Shown in pieces: positions 35,127 to 48,200 of a DNA stretch of 64,000 bases. A model generated the notes under the pieces. The model was not told where the DNA came from. It saw nothing but the letters and a program-made list of their open reading frames with translations, and did not search any database. The number at the start of each line of letters is the position of its first letter. Position 1 is the stretch's first letter. The DNA comes from Gordius sp. MW1 (lineage: Eukaryota > Nematomorpha > Gordioida > Gordea > Gordiidae), in NCBI GenBank assembly GCA_964036665.1, contig OZ038530.1:14045001-14109000 (forward strand), given 5' to 3'. A program made the translations under genes and the position numbers.

Positions 35127-35694
35127 TAGCTTTTTTCAGATGTATATCATGAGTTCAAGCATTATAAACTCTTGGCAGACTCATAATTTAATCTAATGTA
35201 TTTGAAGGCAATCATTCGGTTGACATACAAGTTGCTAGGATGCTTAAAAAACTTTAGCCATTGTAGCCAAATATCTATAATTATTTTTATTAATAACCAT
35301 CAATTTAAAATATTGCTATAGACAGTATGATGTGTTTGTTGCGAAATTTGAAAATATTTTAGTTAGATTTTATATTCTGTCAGAACTAATTTAAAATCAG
35401 TGTTTTTACTGTATATTAATGCTAAAAAATAGGTAAATATGCATATATATTTAAAAAAATATGCCCAAGAGTTACTTACAAAAAACTAAAATGATAAAAT
35501 TTATATTTTAAGCCACTACACTACTTGCATAATTTTTATATTTACTTCCTAAATGTTAATAACAAATTCAAAAAATACATAGTCATAGACTAGCAGACAC
35601 GAAAATTATTCAAGCACCTTCCTGCGCACCATGCATTTTTTCTTATAAAAAACTGCTATTCAATTCGTAAATTAATGCATTCCGGTCCTCTGCA
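35127..35694. other. No gene seen
   Basis: AT-rich, with nothing recognisable. Confidence 0.5.
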
Positions 35695-36160
35695 GTGTTC
35701 TTACATCGCGAGTCCTTGTCCAAGTTTGATGCAGAACTTAGGTCTTTAACAGAAGAAATAACCAAGCTAACCCTAGGCTCCACACAAGGGCAACAAGCTT
35801 GTCTTCCAACAAAACTGGGGGGGGGGGGGCTAGGCTTTCTCTTCGCATTTATATCAAGCCGCCTGTCCAATGAAAGCATCATTCAACATTAACTCCACAG
35901 ACTGACAACTTACTCGACGTCGCCTTCCAACAATGGAAGGAATTTGTTAGCGTCCCTACTCAATTCCCTGAAGTAAACTCAAAAGTGTTGGAATGGCTCC
36001 CTGTCCAAGTGCCTCTTAAAGTCTCTTATTACGGCGCCTTGTCAGAGGAACTTCCGAGCGCTTAGGAGCTTAGCTTCACGCTCAGGTCACGAACGGATGG
36101 CCATCATGGTCTACACTTTAATCGCAACAAAGCCCGGTACCTTGGACATACCACGATTAA
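35695..36160 (+). pseudogene. C-terminal relic of a YLDD-type LINE
   Basis: The frame reads HRESLSKFDAELRSLTEEIT, ACLPTKLGGGGLGF, then after a shift LLDVAFQQWKEFVSVPTQFP and VPLKVSYYGALSEELPSA, a stop, and SRTDGHHGLHFNRNKARY. The LPxxxGGxGxR/F block also occurs in the LINE at the window end (63620-63660, LPTKSGGEGIRSP), so this is the tail of a related element. It ends where GC-rich hAT sequence begins (36180). Confidence 0.65.
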
Positions 36161-36179
36161 CAAACTCATACATAGCTGC

Positions 36180-36310
36180 ACGGGTCGCCCAAAGGCCGAC
36201 TCGGCCCGAGCCCGGCCCGATCGGGTTTCGGGCCGGGCTCGGGTAGAATTTTATAAAATAACCGGGCCTCGGGCTCGCGTCGGGCTTGATGCGGCGGCCC
36301 CACCCGAGGT
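36180..36310. mobile_element. GC-rich hAT end fragment
   Basis: GGCCCGAGCCCGGCCCGATC and similar iterons resemble the subterminal repeats of the hAT at 4333-5277. No duplications or transposase are visible. Confidence 0.45.
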
Positions 36311-39209
36311 GTGTAACAGAATGTAGGTCCACACAACCAAAATACTAATTAAAAATATTGTTAACGATAATTTAAATTTATGCTTGGTATTCGCAACTAT
36401 CCGAAAAGCAACAAGCTAGACAACTTGCCAAAGAAATATATATATATATACGTAATCAGTCGGGGCACAAAAATAAAATTAAAATTTGGGCTGGGGCGAG
36501 GTCGGAAAAATTAAAGCCAACCAGCTGTCATTAGCTATTTTTATGCGATGCAAAAAAGTCTTTTACAAAAGCATAAGCTTCCATAGCAATAAAAAAAATT
36601 AAAAGTTGGACAGGACAGGACGGACAACCAAAAGCGAACGCATAAATTGGATAGCAATTAATAGACACTGTATGTGGTGAAGGTGGGCGGCATGTTGTGT
36701 AGTTAATATAACAGGCGCGTTGCCAAGGGGGGAACCTTGGCCAAACTTTGAGTAAATTTGATTAATAATTAAAATTAAATAAGTTAAATTATTAGAGTTT
36801 AATAGCATCAAAGATTTTAAGACATTTATAAACATTTAGATAGATAATATATGCATTTCATATAATTCATTAAATTTTCGAAAAACAGGTTATACACCAT
36901 CATTATAAAATTTCCGAATTTGATTGTGCAAATTACTATGAAAAGAAATTTGATAGAGCATTTTTTCCCCTTGACAACACCAGACCCACGTATTGCCAGT
37001 AAGTAGCTAACTAAGCGATTATGTTTAATATAGTAATAATTTCATATGTATTTCAATTGTTATAAATGTTATTGTTAATTATTTAAATTGTTAGACGAGC
37101 ATATATAGACCAAACATATGCATAACCAAACCTAATTAAGTATTGACAACAAAATAAATATTTATTGTATCCTATCCTATATACACAAAATTTTTATCTA
37201 TCTGATAATTATCTAGATTCTAGATGATACCCTGAATTTGCCCAATAATGTAGATAAAAACGTCTCGCCTATAGTTATAAACAATGATGTAGATCAATGG
37301 CGTAGTTAAGGAGAGTCCCCTCCTCCTAAGCAAAAATTAGAGAAATTTGATTTAAATAAAACATTAAATTAATTTAGAGTAATTATATCTGAAAAAAAAC
37401 TAAGATAAATACCTCAAAAGCTTATATATACCTATTATTAAATTATTTTCGGCAAAAGGCTTTAACCGCACCGCACATTTTTGTCTTCCCAACAACATAT
37501 GCATCAATGATCGTAGTGTTACTATAATCAAGAGATTAGAAGCTTATTTAAAATATAGGATCTCAAGACATCGATGGAATGAATTGGCAATATTAACAAA
37601 TCATCGGTAATGCTCCTACTAGAGGTGAAATCTCAAAAAGACTATAGCTGAACAAATGAAAAATCAAATGACTATTTATTATAACGTTCCACATTTTATA
37701 CACAGAATTAATACCTTTATCATTGATTTGTCTTAATTTTTCTGCTAGGAACCATCACGGTCTGATAACTAATTGCTTGCCAGGGCCCGCCTGAACCCTT
37801 TTTAGAGTCCGTTCGGCCATGCCCACATCACTATAGCTAACCGAGCTGCCCTGCCCTAAATGATGATTTTAAATTTCAAGTATCAATTTTGTCATATTTT
37901 CAAAAAATTTTGATTTAATTATCGAATTTTTTACGTAAATAAATAACAAAAAAATAGCAAACTATATAAAAAATCTCATTAAGGCCGCATTGTCCCAATC
38001 TCGTTATGGTGCCCGCCTGGGTTTAATAATCTAAATTTAAGACGTTTGCCTGCCCGGCCCCTAAGTTGGCTATTTAATCTTTATTTTAAATTACAAATAA
38101 GACTGTTTAAAACTTAGGCAGCTTCCCCCTCCCTTGATAAAATCCTCGCTACGCGCATGTATAGACCTACTAACCCTCTATCTCCTTTCCTCTTTTCTTT
38201 CTATATGATGATCTAATGCTTTATTATGCAATTGTGTTAAATATATAATGTAATTTAAAAAGAGAATATACAAACAAAAATAATTATAAATAAAATGATT
38301 AAGCATATTCAGTTTGTTCATGTGATATAGTTTAATTTCCAACATAAATCGACAACTAGTTAAGATAAAGCATAATTTTTTAGGTTTAAGCCCTAAGTTG
38401 ATTTTACGACTTGTTTAATTTTAATCGTTTCGCTTCAGCAGCATACATCTTCAAAAGTGGGAAGAACGTTTATATTTGCAACTTTAAACCCAAATATTTT
38501 TTCAATAAACTTGACGTATAGTGAATTAAAAACAAAAGAACTTGTTGATATTCATCACGAAACACTTTAATTTATTAATCTTTTCACGATTGATTTTGAC
38601 TAGCGTAAAAAGAAAAAATCAAGAATGAACAAGCATTTGAGCACTATTTTACAATTTTTAGATGGACGCTAAATTGACACGTGACCGATCTAGCAGGCTT
38701 TAATAAATGATAAAAATGTTAGTCACAAAGCATGACACCATATTAAAACAATTAGAGTAAAAATTATGAGCATTCTTCTGAAGAAAAGGGTCCTAAACAC
38801 TAAATCATTTCTTCGAATTAGTCAATTTGTTTTACCAAAACTTAAGGATCAACATAGGCAAAATTATTACATATATATATATATATAGGAACAAATTAAT
38901 ACATATTATAATATATTAACTGTGTATATGAGAGATTTAATAAATATATATAACAGTTATAACGATAAATTGCACAAATGATAGTGATACGATGGCACGA
39001 TCAGTATACTTTGGTAAACGAAATTGCCTTTGTAAAATTTGTTAATTAAATCGCCTCTGCTAAACAAATATAATTGTCGAAAGAGAAAGGTGAAAGTTAT
39101 ATGAATTAAATTGCACATCATATTTGGATTTAAGGGGAGAGAATAGGGTATAAGATATCAAAAAGGAATGTTACAGAATTGGGGATTAGTACCGGAGCAA
39201 GTATTAAAT
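36311..39209. other. Intergenic, degenerate repeats only
   Basis: A subterminal-repeat scrap of the Helentron-like family is at about 36640-36662. GCCCGCCTGAACCC and TGCCCGGCCCC at 37780-38065 look like the ends of a worn hAT copy. A short TA microsatellite is at about 38870-38888. No gene is seen before the terminal exon of the minus-strand gene. Confidence 0.45.
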
Positions 39210-42200
39210 TCAAAATGCCTCTTTCATGTTTTTAAGGTGGAAAACGGCCAAATCGACGGGCAGATCGAAATCTATGTCATCCAACTTTTCAAGGGATTCA
39301 AATGCGTCAGCGAATTCTAAAAAGCGCGAATTGTATTTATAAAAGGCTTGAATATGAAATTTAAAAGAGTTTTCAAAAATGTGTCAAATATTTTTTAATT
39401 TAGGTCGTTGTCGCAAAATATGAAATTTCTTGTTCCATAAATAAATGATATCGTCACTTTTATAGGAAAAATAAATAGTCGCCCAAAATCTAAGAAAAAA
39501 TGTAATATTTTTGATTGTAATGTTCAATGATCTTTAAAATTGTTATTTTAACAATTAATACATAATCAATATCGCCCCAAAAAATGCGTATCAATGCACA
39601 TATTATACCTGTTTTTAGGACGTAACTCCAAGATTGATAATAATTTTTTACGATGAATTGAGATCTGAGGATCAACCTCAACCAAGGCACCAATAACTTT
39701 TGGCTAAAACAAAACAATTTTGTGTAATAATAGTTTATTACACATATTTATGCTATAAAATCTATAATAATGGCAAAAAATAATAAAAAAGCGGTAAAAC
39801 CTTATGACCTTTATTAGGGTCAACCCAAAACTCCACAACTTATGCTTTAAAATTTTTTTGCGAATTTCAAGAATAAAACAATCTTCAAATACTTGAGACC
39901 GTGGCACACGAATGCTTTGAAGTGAGCGTCTTTACTACGTTTCAAGGGCTGGTGTGTGCTTGTTATATCGTGCACTACCGATAACAATTTCTAAAGATTG
40001 CATGGGAAAAGGATACAATTATTTAAAATGTTTTTATCCATAATGACATGCCAAACAAGCGTCTATATCAAGCCAAAGACTTAAAACCAATGGGCAAAAA
40101 GGCATAAAACGTATATTTGTTGATCATTTTAATCACAGAGATTTACTAAAATTTCTAAAGGAAAAATTCAAGTAATATATAAAAGTGCATGACAAATATT
40201 TACCGATTTCGAAGTTATCCTGGTCTGTCCAACGATGTCGAGATCAAAACTACGGGATAATTTGCGAGAAGCGGAATCATTGAATTGAGGGCCACCCTAA
40301 CATGACAATTGCATAAAGTAGAGGAGTTAATGAGGACATTTGAAGATCAAAGCCTATTTTAATAAGAAATCATCAAAAGTCGGGTAGAGTAAGTTATACT
40401 CAACACACGTTTAGAGCCAAAGCAAATTTATGTTATTTATAGTGTATATTATAAACAAAAAATGGGAAAGGCTTAAGATCCACAATTTGTATATAGAAGT
40501 TTTAAAAAGAAAGATACTAATTTGGCAAGCGGTATCCATTAATTTTCACAGTATAACTTTTTCTAATAATATTTTATATTTTCCTAATTCCAGCTAAGAA
40601 TTACCCTTAAACTTCACATGAATCTCGCTAAAAATTAAGGGTGAAACTTTAAAATAAGCAAAAATCCCATTCATTGAGCAACGGGTTTTACAAAAATTAA
40701 AATCGTGAAGGTGATAAATGTAAATGCTATGCTAACCTTTATTTCGTAGTAAGTCATGATTGCATCCCAAAAATGGGGAGGTTCAATTCCAAACATGTGC
40801 CTGGCTATGTTACCAGGGGCAAAAACGCCTTGAGACGAAAAACAGGGAAGGTAGGACGTAACCAACGAAGAATTTTTGTGAGCGGGCTATATAATAACGA
40901 GGTGTTGTAACATTGAACAGTAAATTTTTTAACACAAATCTATGTTAAATCTTGTCATTTAACTCAATGGAATTTAGAGTGTCTTCTTCCACAATTTTTT
41001 ATAGCGATTAACTGATTTAAAAGTATGATATATTAAGCAAAAAAATAAAAGATTTAGAGCATGTATTTTGGGAAAATGGCACCACAACAAAAACAATAAA
41101 AAAATAATGACCATAAATAAGCTACATAGGTTTTTGCTAATCAAAAATAGTACATGGCTTGCAAATCCTGCTTCTATGAAATAAAGGGAACGCGCATAAA
41201 GCAAGTTTTGTGTGACTAATTTTTATTAATATAATTATACAGTAAGCACAAAATACATAGAGGAACACTAATGAATGTTATAGGCTTATCGCGCACAGTA
41301 TAAATTTCAACGGGTATTTTGCGAGATATAAATAACTGAATTTCTAACAGTTTTTATTTAATTACTTTGTGCAGCAAACTCTTCGGCTAAAACCAAAATT
41401 CTTTAAAACTCTAAATTCCCCCACCATAATATAGCCTAATGTTTATAATCTTATAAAAAAAAGTTTAAATGATTTATGTAGTCGTCAAACAAATGAGTTT
41501 TATAACGCATAGAATTGTTTAAGCGGCCTGTAGTTAAAATTTAGGGTGACCAATAAGTGAAATCAAGTTTCTATACATGCCCCAATCTTGCGCGAGCTGA
41601 TATCGATTTGCATAAGTAAATTTCATAGTACTTAGGCCTGAGTATAATTTTTATAGAGTAATAGACTGTTCATCTCTTATATATTCACGCATCAACAGTG
41701 TTGCCAAAAAGGACCGCCATTTTAATAAGTCAAGTAGAGTTTGTATAGCGATGGATTGCATTGGACAATAATCATTGATCTTATAACATGAAACAACCCA
41801 TTTTAATCATTGTAGCGATTTACAAAATTTATCAAACCATATGAATTGGCCAAAATTCATGTTTCACTTATTAAAATGGCTGCCAAAATGGGGTATACTC
41901 TTTAAAAGGGAATGAGCAGTCTATTAGTCTATGTTTTTAACAACCAGGTTTAGCCCTTTTAAGCACCACTATTGTTTGCAAATATCTGATATTACAGGCA
42001 AAGTGCAGAGTCATGTAAAGTCGCCCCCGAACTTAAAAACGCTTTTAAAAATTTCACCTCGAACTCTAGGCTGAAATCATTTATACAAAATTAAATATAA
42101 ACCAGACTCGGTTATTATATAATCTTGGCTCAAACTCGAATACAAATTATGACCCAACTACCCCCCTGCAATAGACAGTTATTAAATTTATAACGAGAAA

Positions 42201-45200
42201 TGTGTAAACAACAGTAGCTTTACATAAAACAATTTATTTATGCATTTTATAAAAAGTTAAACTAATTAAATATGAGAAAAATGCAAGGCAGAGTCCCGCA
42301 AAAACAATATGTATCAGCCCAAACTTAACCCAATTTAGAACCCAATCTGTAATTTTGAAATATTCAAACAAATTTCAGATGAGCTATGCGGGAGTCCGGT
42401 AATACAAAAATAGGTAATCGAGTACAATTTAAACATAATCAGGCAATAAGGTCGCCCAAGATCAAATTAAGAGCATATTTTCCCGGCGCGAGCCTAAATA
42501 ATTTCGAGCAGAGCTAGCCCTAAGCTTGCCCGTGCAAAGCAGGAGCAGAGCGGACAATAATCTATAAACACAGACACACTATTACTTGTACGATGCCGTG
42601 TTGCAGAAGTTCCAACAAACAGGGCACAAATTGTTTTCGAACATCATTGAGAATCTCTTCGTCGCACAGCAAATTCGTTTGTTGTTCCTAAGAAGAAGCG
42701 ATATAATTTTTGGATACAGTCATCTTCTATCTTTACTTTACAGTAAAAACTACGGTATATTTTTTAGTAAAAGACCGAGTTCTGGAAAAACATTTCCGCA
42801 GCTAATTACTATCAAATTACAACAAAAAATCGTTAAATAAACTATAGAGCTCTCTCAGACAATTTCTTGTCCCATTATATGAAAAATAATTTTCCGTCGT
42901 ACTATATTATTTTTTTTTAAAAAACATATTTTTTAAATAATAAAAATAATTTCACTAAAAAAATTGCGCAAATTAATCATTTTACCGTTTCGCTATCGTC
43001 TTCCGTCGTGTAATCGCTGTCAGACGTTATTTTACTCGATGCGTCAATATTGTAAGCAGCCTTTTTGGATATTTTAGCCAAGGTTAATATCGCCAACTCA
43101 AGGTTGGCCCTAAGGTTTCTATTCGAAAATACAATATCGCATTGCATAAAAAAATTTCGTTGTGCAAAAAAGCTTAAAATTTTTATATAACCATATAGAT
43201 TAAAATTAAATAAATATAATACTGCATTTCAAACCCTAAATAGTAAACCATGACTCCATTAAGCTTTAATTAACCTTAATAAAATAATTTTAGGAAGATC
43301 GTTAATCAGAAAAAAAAGGAAGCCACATATCCTTGTAGAATGGAAAAATAGCTCCTGTGAATTTTAATAATATATTCACCAAAAAACTCTTATTTATTGA
43401 AATCAGCGTAGTAATTTATCTCTAATCAATAACTTTTTTTACCCAAAATGCCTTTTAAATTTGGCTGTCGTGCAAGGCAAGCGTTATAGCCAAAATTGAG
43501 GGCTACTTAAAAAAGGTTACACGCGTAGATATTTTATACTACGGAATTGTATACCAAGTTTTCAAAGCATAAAACAGTTCCATCTAGTTAAAATAAATGC
43601 AAAAAGATTTTTTAAATTAGTGTATTACCCCCAATGACTACCCTGAGGCATGGATTGGTATATGGATGGAACCATGTTCCACGGTGAATGAGCAGCCGTG
43701 TAGTGTAGTCCTGGGTTGCCTTCTTTGCTACCACAATTGAGAAAACTCACGAATATCATGCCTATGATCGTCATGGCTTTGGATAACAAATTTTGATCCT
43801 AATATTAATGTAATAATAACTTGGTTAAAAAACAATACAACGAGATATTATATGGGCGACAATATGAAAAAATTTGAACGGTGAAATATCTAATTAAAGA
43901 TTTTATACTTATGTAATGAGGGGACAAATTTTATCACGAAAGGTAAACATCTTAAGCTAAGCACTTATACAATAAACGATCTAATAAATAAAAACTATAA
44001 AATGGACTGATGAATTGTAACATTTTAGTGTATAACCAAAATTCTATATAGTTAAAAACCCCAGATTCGACCAACTTATTTTTTCAATAATGTGAAGTAA
44101 TAAAAGGCATAGACCCTCAATTTTTATCTTTTAGTCAAGCTACACACAGCTGCAATTTTTTAAACTGCTATTAAGTATTTAATATTGGCAAATAAAGAGG
44201 TTTATACTAACGTTAGATCCAACGTGTTTAGAGTCATGGAATTGACAACCAGCGGAGCCCTATTAGGATAAATAACACGACGACAATAAATAAAATAAAT
44301 CGATTTGCTGTAAATTTATAAAAAAGACTTTTGTAAAGTTCTGATAAGACGGTATTTCAACGATCATATTTTTTAGCATAAGAAATTAAATAGTCACAAT
44401 AAAATTATTGTCAAGTGTTAGCAATATTCCTTACTTTAACACGATGCTGGGGACATATGCATGTGCAAGTTTTCTCCTGCGCAGATATAGATTCTAAATC
44501 AGAAGCAACATGATGAATAGATTAATTGTAATTAAAAAGAAAATAGTTTGAGAGTTGGAAATAAAAACTAAAGCATTCGTCAAGTTAAAGCTATTCCAAG
44601 AGACGTTTATTCCAACTTATACTTTTTTCAATCAAGAAGGCTAATCCCAACAAGCTATAGATCAGTGTTGTAAAAAGACCTTAATAACTTTTGGTCGGTT
44701 TTTCTAAGTCGACCTCTAGGCTTAGTCGAAACTCGAAAGATAGGCCAGAGGATTTAGGTCTGTTTTAATCAATCCGACCGCTAGTCTTAGTTTAACCAAG
44801 GGTCGACTAAAAAACCCAGATTGTTTTACAATACTACTATCGATATTGGCGCAAAAGTTGACAAAGTGGTTAGTTTGAAAAGACATGGGTTAATTAATAT
44901 CAGCTGAGCAAATTTCAAAGCAATTCAAGTACCGATTAACTAAATTGTGACAGCTTTATTACATTAATAAATTTAAAAAACTCTACCTAAATCCACACCC
45001 CGGATAATAAAAATGGTATTATTAACAATATCTTAAAACTCCTAATAAAAAAATCTCCTAGTTACAAAAAAGGTAAAGTCATATTGAGCTATTCCATTAC
45101 CCGACGTTTGAAGGTAACTGACGAAACGTTCGAGATCGATGATTTGTGTTTTTAGCTGGTTCACTAACTTTTCTTTCAAGACAGCTGGATTCAGAAGCTA

Positions 45201-48200
45201 TGGCATAATCAAAAACTATATAATAACATTTACACTAGTTTCGTTTCTATATTTATTTTAGAAATTATTACAAAATATAAAACTCCAAAGCTATTTGAAT
45301 AATAATTGCCGAGAGGCATAAAATTGTGTAGACGATTCGATGTAAATGGTAAAATGCATTCAAAATTATATCCAAATTCAATATTTTGCAGCGCAAGCCC
45401 AACACTAAATCATTCCTAAAAATAACACGACTAAACCCCACTTAACTTAAAAAAAATAGTCACTTTTTGGAACGTTTAAAGCATTTCTAGCCTAATTCAA
45501 ACAATAAATGTAATTTTTTTCAAAACAAACCTAAATCTAAACTTTAGTGTTAAATTGAATTATTAGTGCATTGTTCTGGCAAAAAAATCATGACACGAAA
45601 ATTAAAATATTCTTGAACCTTAATTGAAACATCAGGCTAAAATTCACTTTATTAATGGCACAATCGACGGTTTCCCTCAACTCTGTGTAGGACATCTTGT
45701 TAATTTCCTCGTACTTTATGTTTATCTTTTTATTCAATTCCTCCAACAACATTTTTTGCTTCTCCACCAAAACGTTCTGCGGCAATTCCGTGATAGTGCC
45801 AGCCTATATTTGAAAAAAAGCCAGTTACTTTATTACCTACAAACATATTTTAGAAAAATCGCTTTTCACTCAATAGAAAAAAATAATTCAAAAATTTTAA
45901 AATATATTAAAACTTTTTGACTAATTTATGAACCAAGCCCAGAATACCTCGTAAGCATAATTTTCGAGTTCTTGCAGCTGTAATTTCAATTGGTGTATCA
46001 AGTGTTGCTGCTTTTCCTTCTGATACATGATTTTATTCTTAGACATCTCCTTCTCCTAAAAACGACGCAAATAAAAATAAGTAATGAATGGATTCAAACT
46101 GAACATGTATAAACAGCTATTAGCATTATGTATTAACTCGAAAACGTTCAGATAATTTCCATGTTTTAGAAATCAAACATAACGTCAAAGTACATGTTTG
46201 ATCAGCAGTGTTACAAACATATATGAAACGCTAAAAATTTTGGCACTATTTCCTATGTATTACAATTTACATGCATAGACTAAATAGACTGCACATCAAC
46301 ATTAAATATGTGTACCGTTTTTCCGCCATTTTGAAATGTGCACAAATGAGGGAAGGACATATAGATTATATAGTAATTTTGGTTAATAAAATTGTTTTTA
46401 AAACGGTAAATCATATTGAACTAGTTAAACATTAAACAGCATTTTAAAATATACATGATTTACAAAATTCATAAAAATAAAAATACTGTAATGATGTGAT
46501 GTTAAAGCAACTAAGTGGCATCTGCATTTTATTAAATATACATTTATTAACATTATTTTTTTATTATAATGAGGAAAGTAAATTCACTTTTTCTATTTTA
46601 ACCATAGGGTAGGTACACTGCATAAAGACATGGGAGATAGTTAAATTCAAAATGGCGGATTTAATGGTGCACCCTTTACCATATGAAACATATGACATAA
46701 GCAGTCTAATTAGTGATTCAGTTGCAATTGACCAAAGAGCAAATAACAAATAAATGTCTACGAAAATGCATTTGTCGATTAAAATGTGTGCATCTAATCC
46801 TAACCCAAACCCTAACCTAAAACCCCGACCTAAAACACTAACCCTAACGTTTTCGTCTCTGTAAACCCCTCTCAAGGAGCATTTTCGTTGAATATTCATA
46901 GACATTCGTAGACATTCATAGATATTTGGTCAGTTAAACTTTGGTCGAATGCACCGATACGCTAATTAGTAGTGTTGTAAAAACGGATGGGATTTGTTTG
47001 GTCTACCTTGGTTATAGTCGACTAAACATAAACAAACCAAAGGCTTTTTGGCCTGTTTCTCTTAGTCGTATAAAAAGACCAAAGATTTTTTGGTCAAACC
47101 TTGGGTGAGTTTATGTTAACTCGACTAAAACCAAAAGTCGCCAGCCGTTACTACAACACTACTATGTAGTCAAAGATTACGTGTTTATAAAAATTCAAAT
47201 TGTAAATAAGAAAGTATAATTTATGAGAAAATTCTCACTTGCACATTTTCCCCTCCAGGCACGGCGGGCATCGTATCAGTCCAATTGGTGTCTTCATCAA
47301 AGCCGCTGCTGCCCCTAACACTGCTATCGGCGTTGTGATCTTTTTTAAACGTATCTCGCAACGACGAAAAATCGATACAACCTTTGGAGGCAAAATCTTC
47401 GAGATCTTTCAACAGGGTCTGTAACGTGGTGAATTAAACAACGCGCGTTTAAACGGGCTCACTTTAAACATAATAAGCGAGTGTGCGCTTTTTAGTTAAA
47501 ATTAAACGCGTAAGGGCTTGTCTTAATATCGGATTCAGATTCAAATGACGCGAATTTATCTTTATCAAATATCCGATTCAATTTCATGTGTCAAACTCGG
47601 TTGTAATTATTAATGTTTTGGTTTTTGATAGTTAAACACGTTTTAATTGCTATTTCAACTCTAAAGGCCAGGTCAATTCGCTATTAAATGCGTTTTATAT
47701 TTAAGTTTATAACTATCGTGGGGTCCGTGGTACCCCACGAATGCTCTCGAGGGTTAAACCCGTGTGCACACGTGTGCCTACATTCAATAATTCAATCTTT
47801 CAATTAAATCTAACACTAAATAACATGACGCGAAAGCGAATGTTTTTATTTAATCGTATAAATTCAGTTAATAAGCCTAATTTAGGTTGAAGTTGTTTTC
47901 ATAATATCGTTGGTATAAAAAAATTAGTTATTGATTTTTAAATAAGATATAGTCCCCTTAACCTAAAAAAAAACTCATTTTAGCGTATTTCCTTAATTAA
48001 AGTATAATTAGCATCAGACGTGAGGCTAAATGTGTCTCATAAGTTGCTCTTAAATTATTAAGTTTTTAATTAATTTCTGGTAAGGCACATTAAAAGATCC
48101 TTAAAAAGTTTTTTGTATTCAAACCCTCAAGATGTTAGTAGAGATTTATAGGAAAGAATCGACAAGAACAAAAAGAAATAATTTTTGTATTTTAAAAATT

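Noticed and set aside
39210-39456. A minus-strand frame with one in-frame TGA, at first sight a selenoprotein-like or recoded exon
   Set aside because: Only 39210-39316 is exon (acceptor TTTTTAG, phase matches exon 15, and the product aligns with the RUNDC1 C-terminus). The part with the TGA is intron.
42586-42840. Plus-strand 84-codon frame
   Set aside because: It is the shadow of RUNDC1 exon 11 (42586-42687, minus strand).
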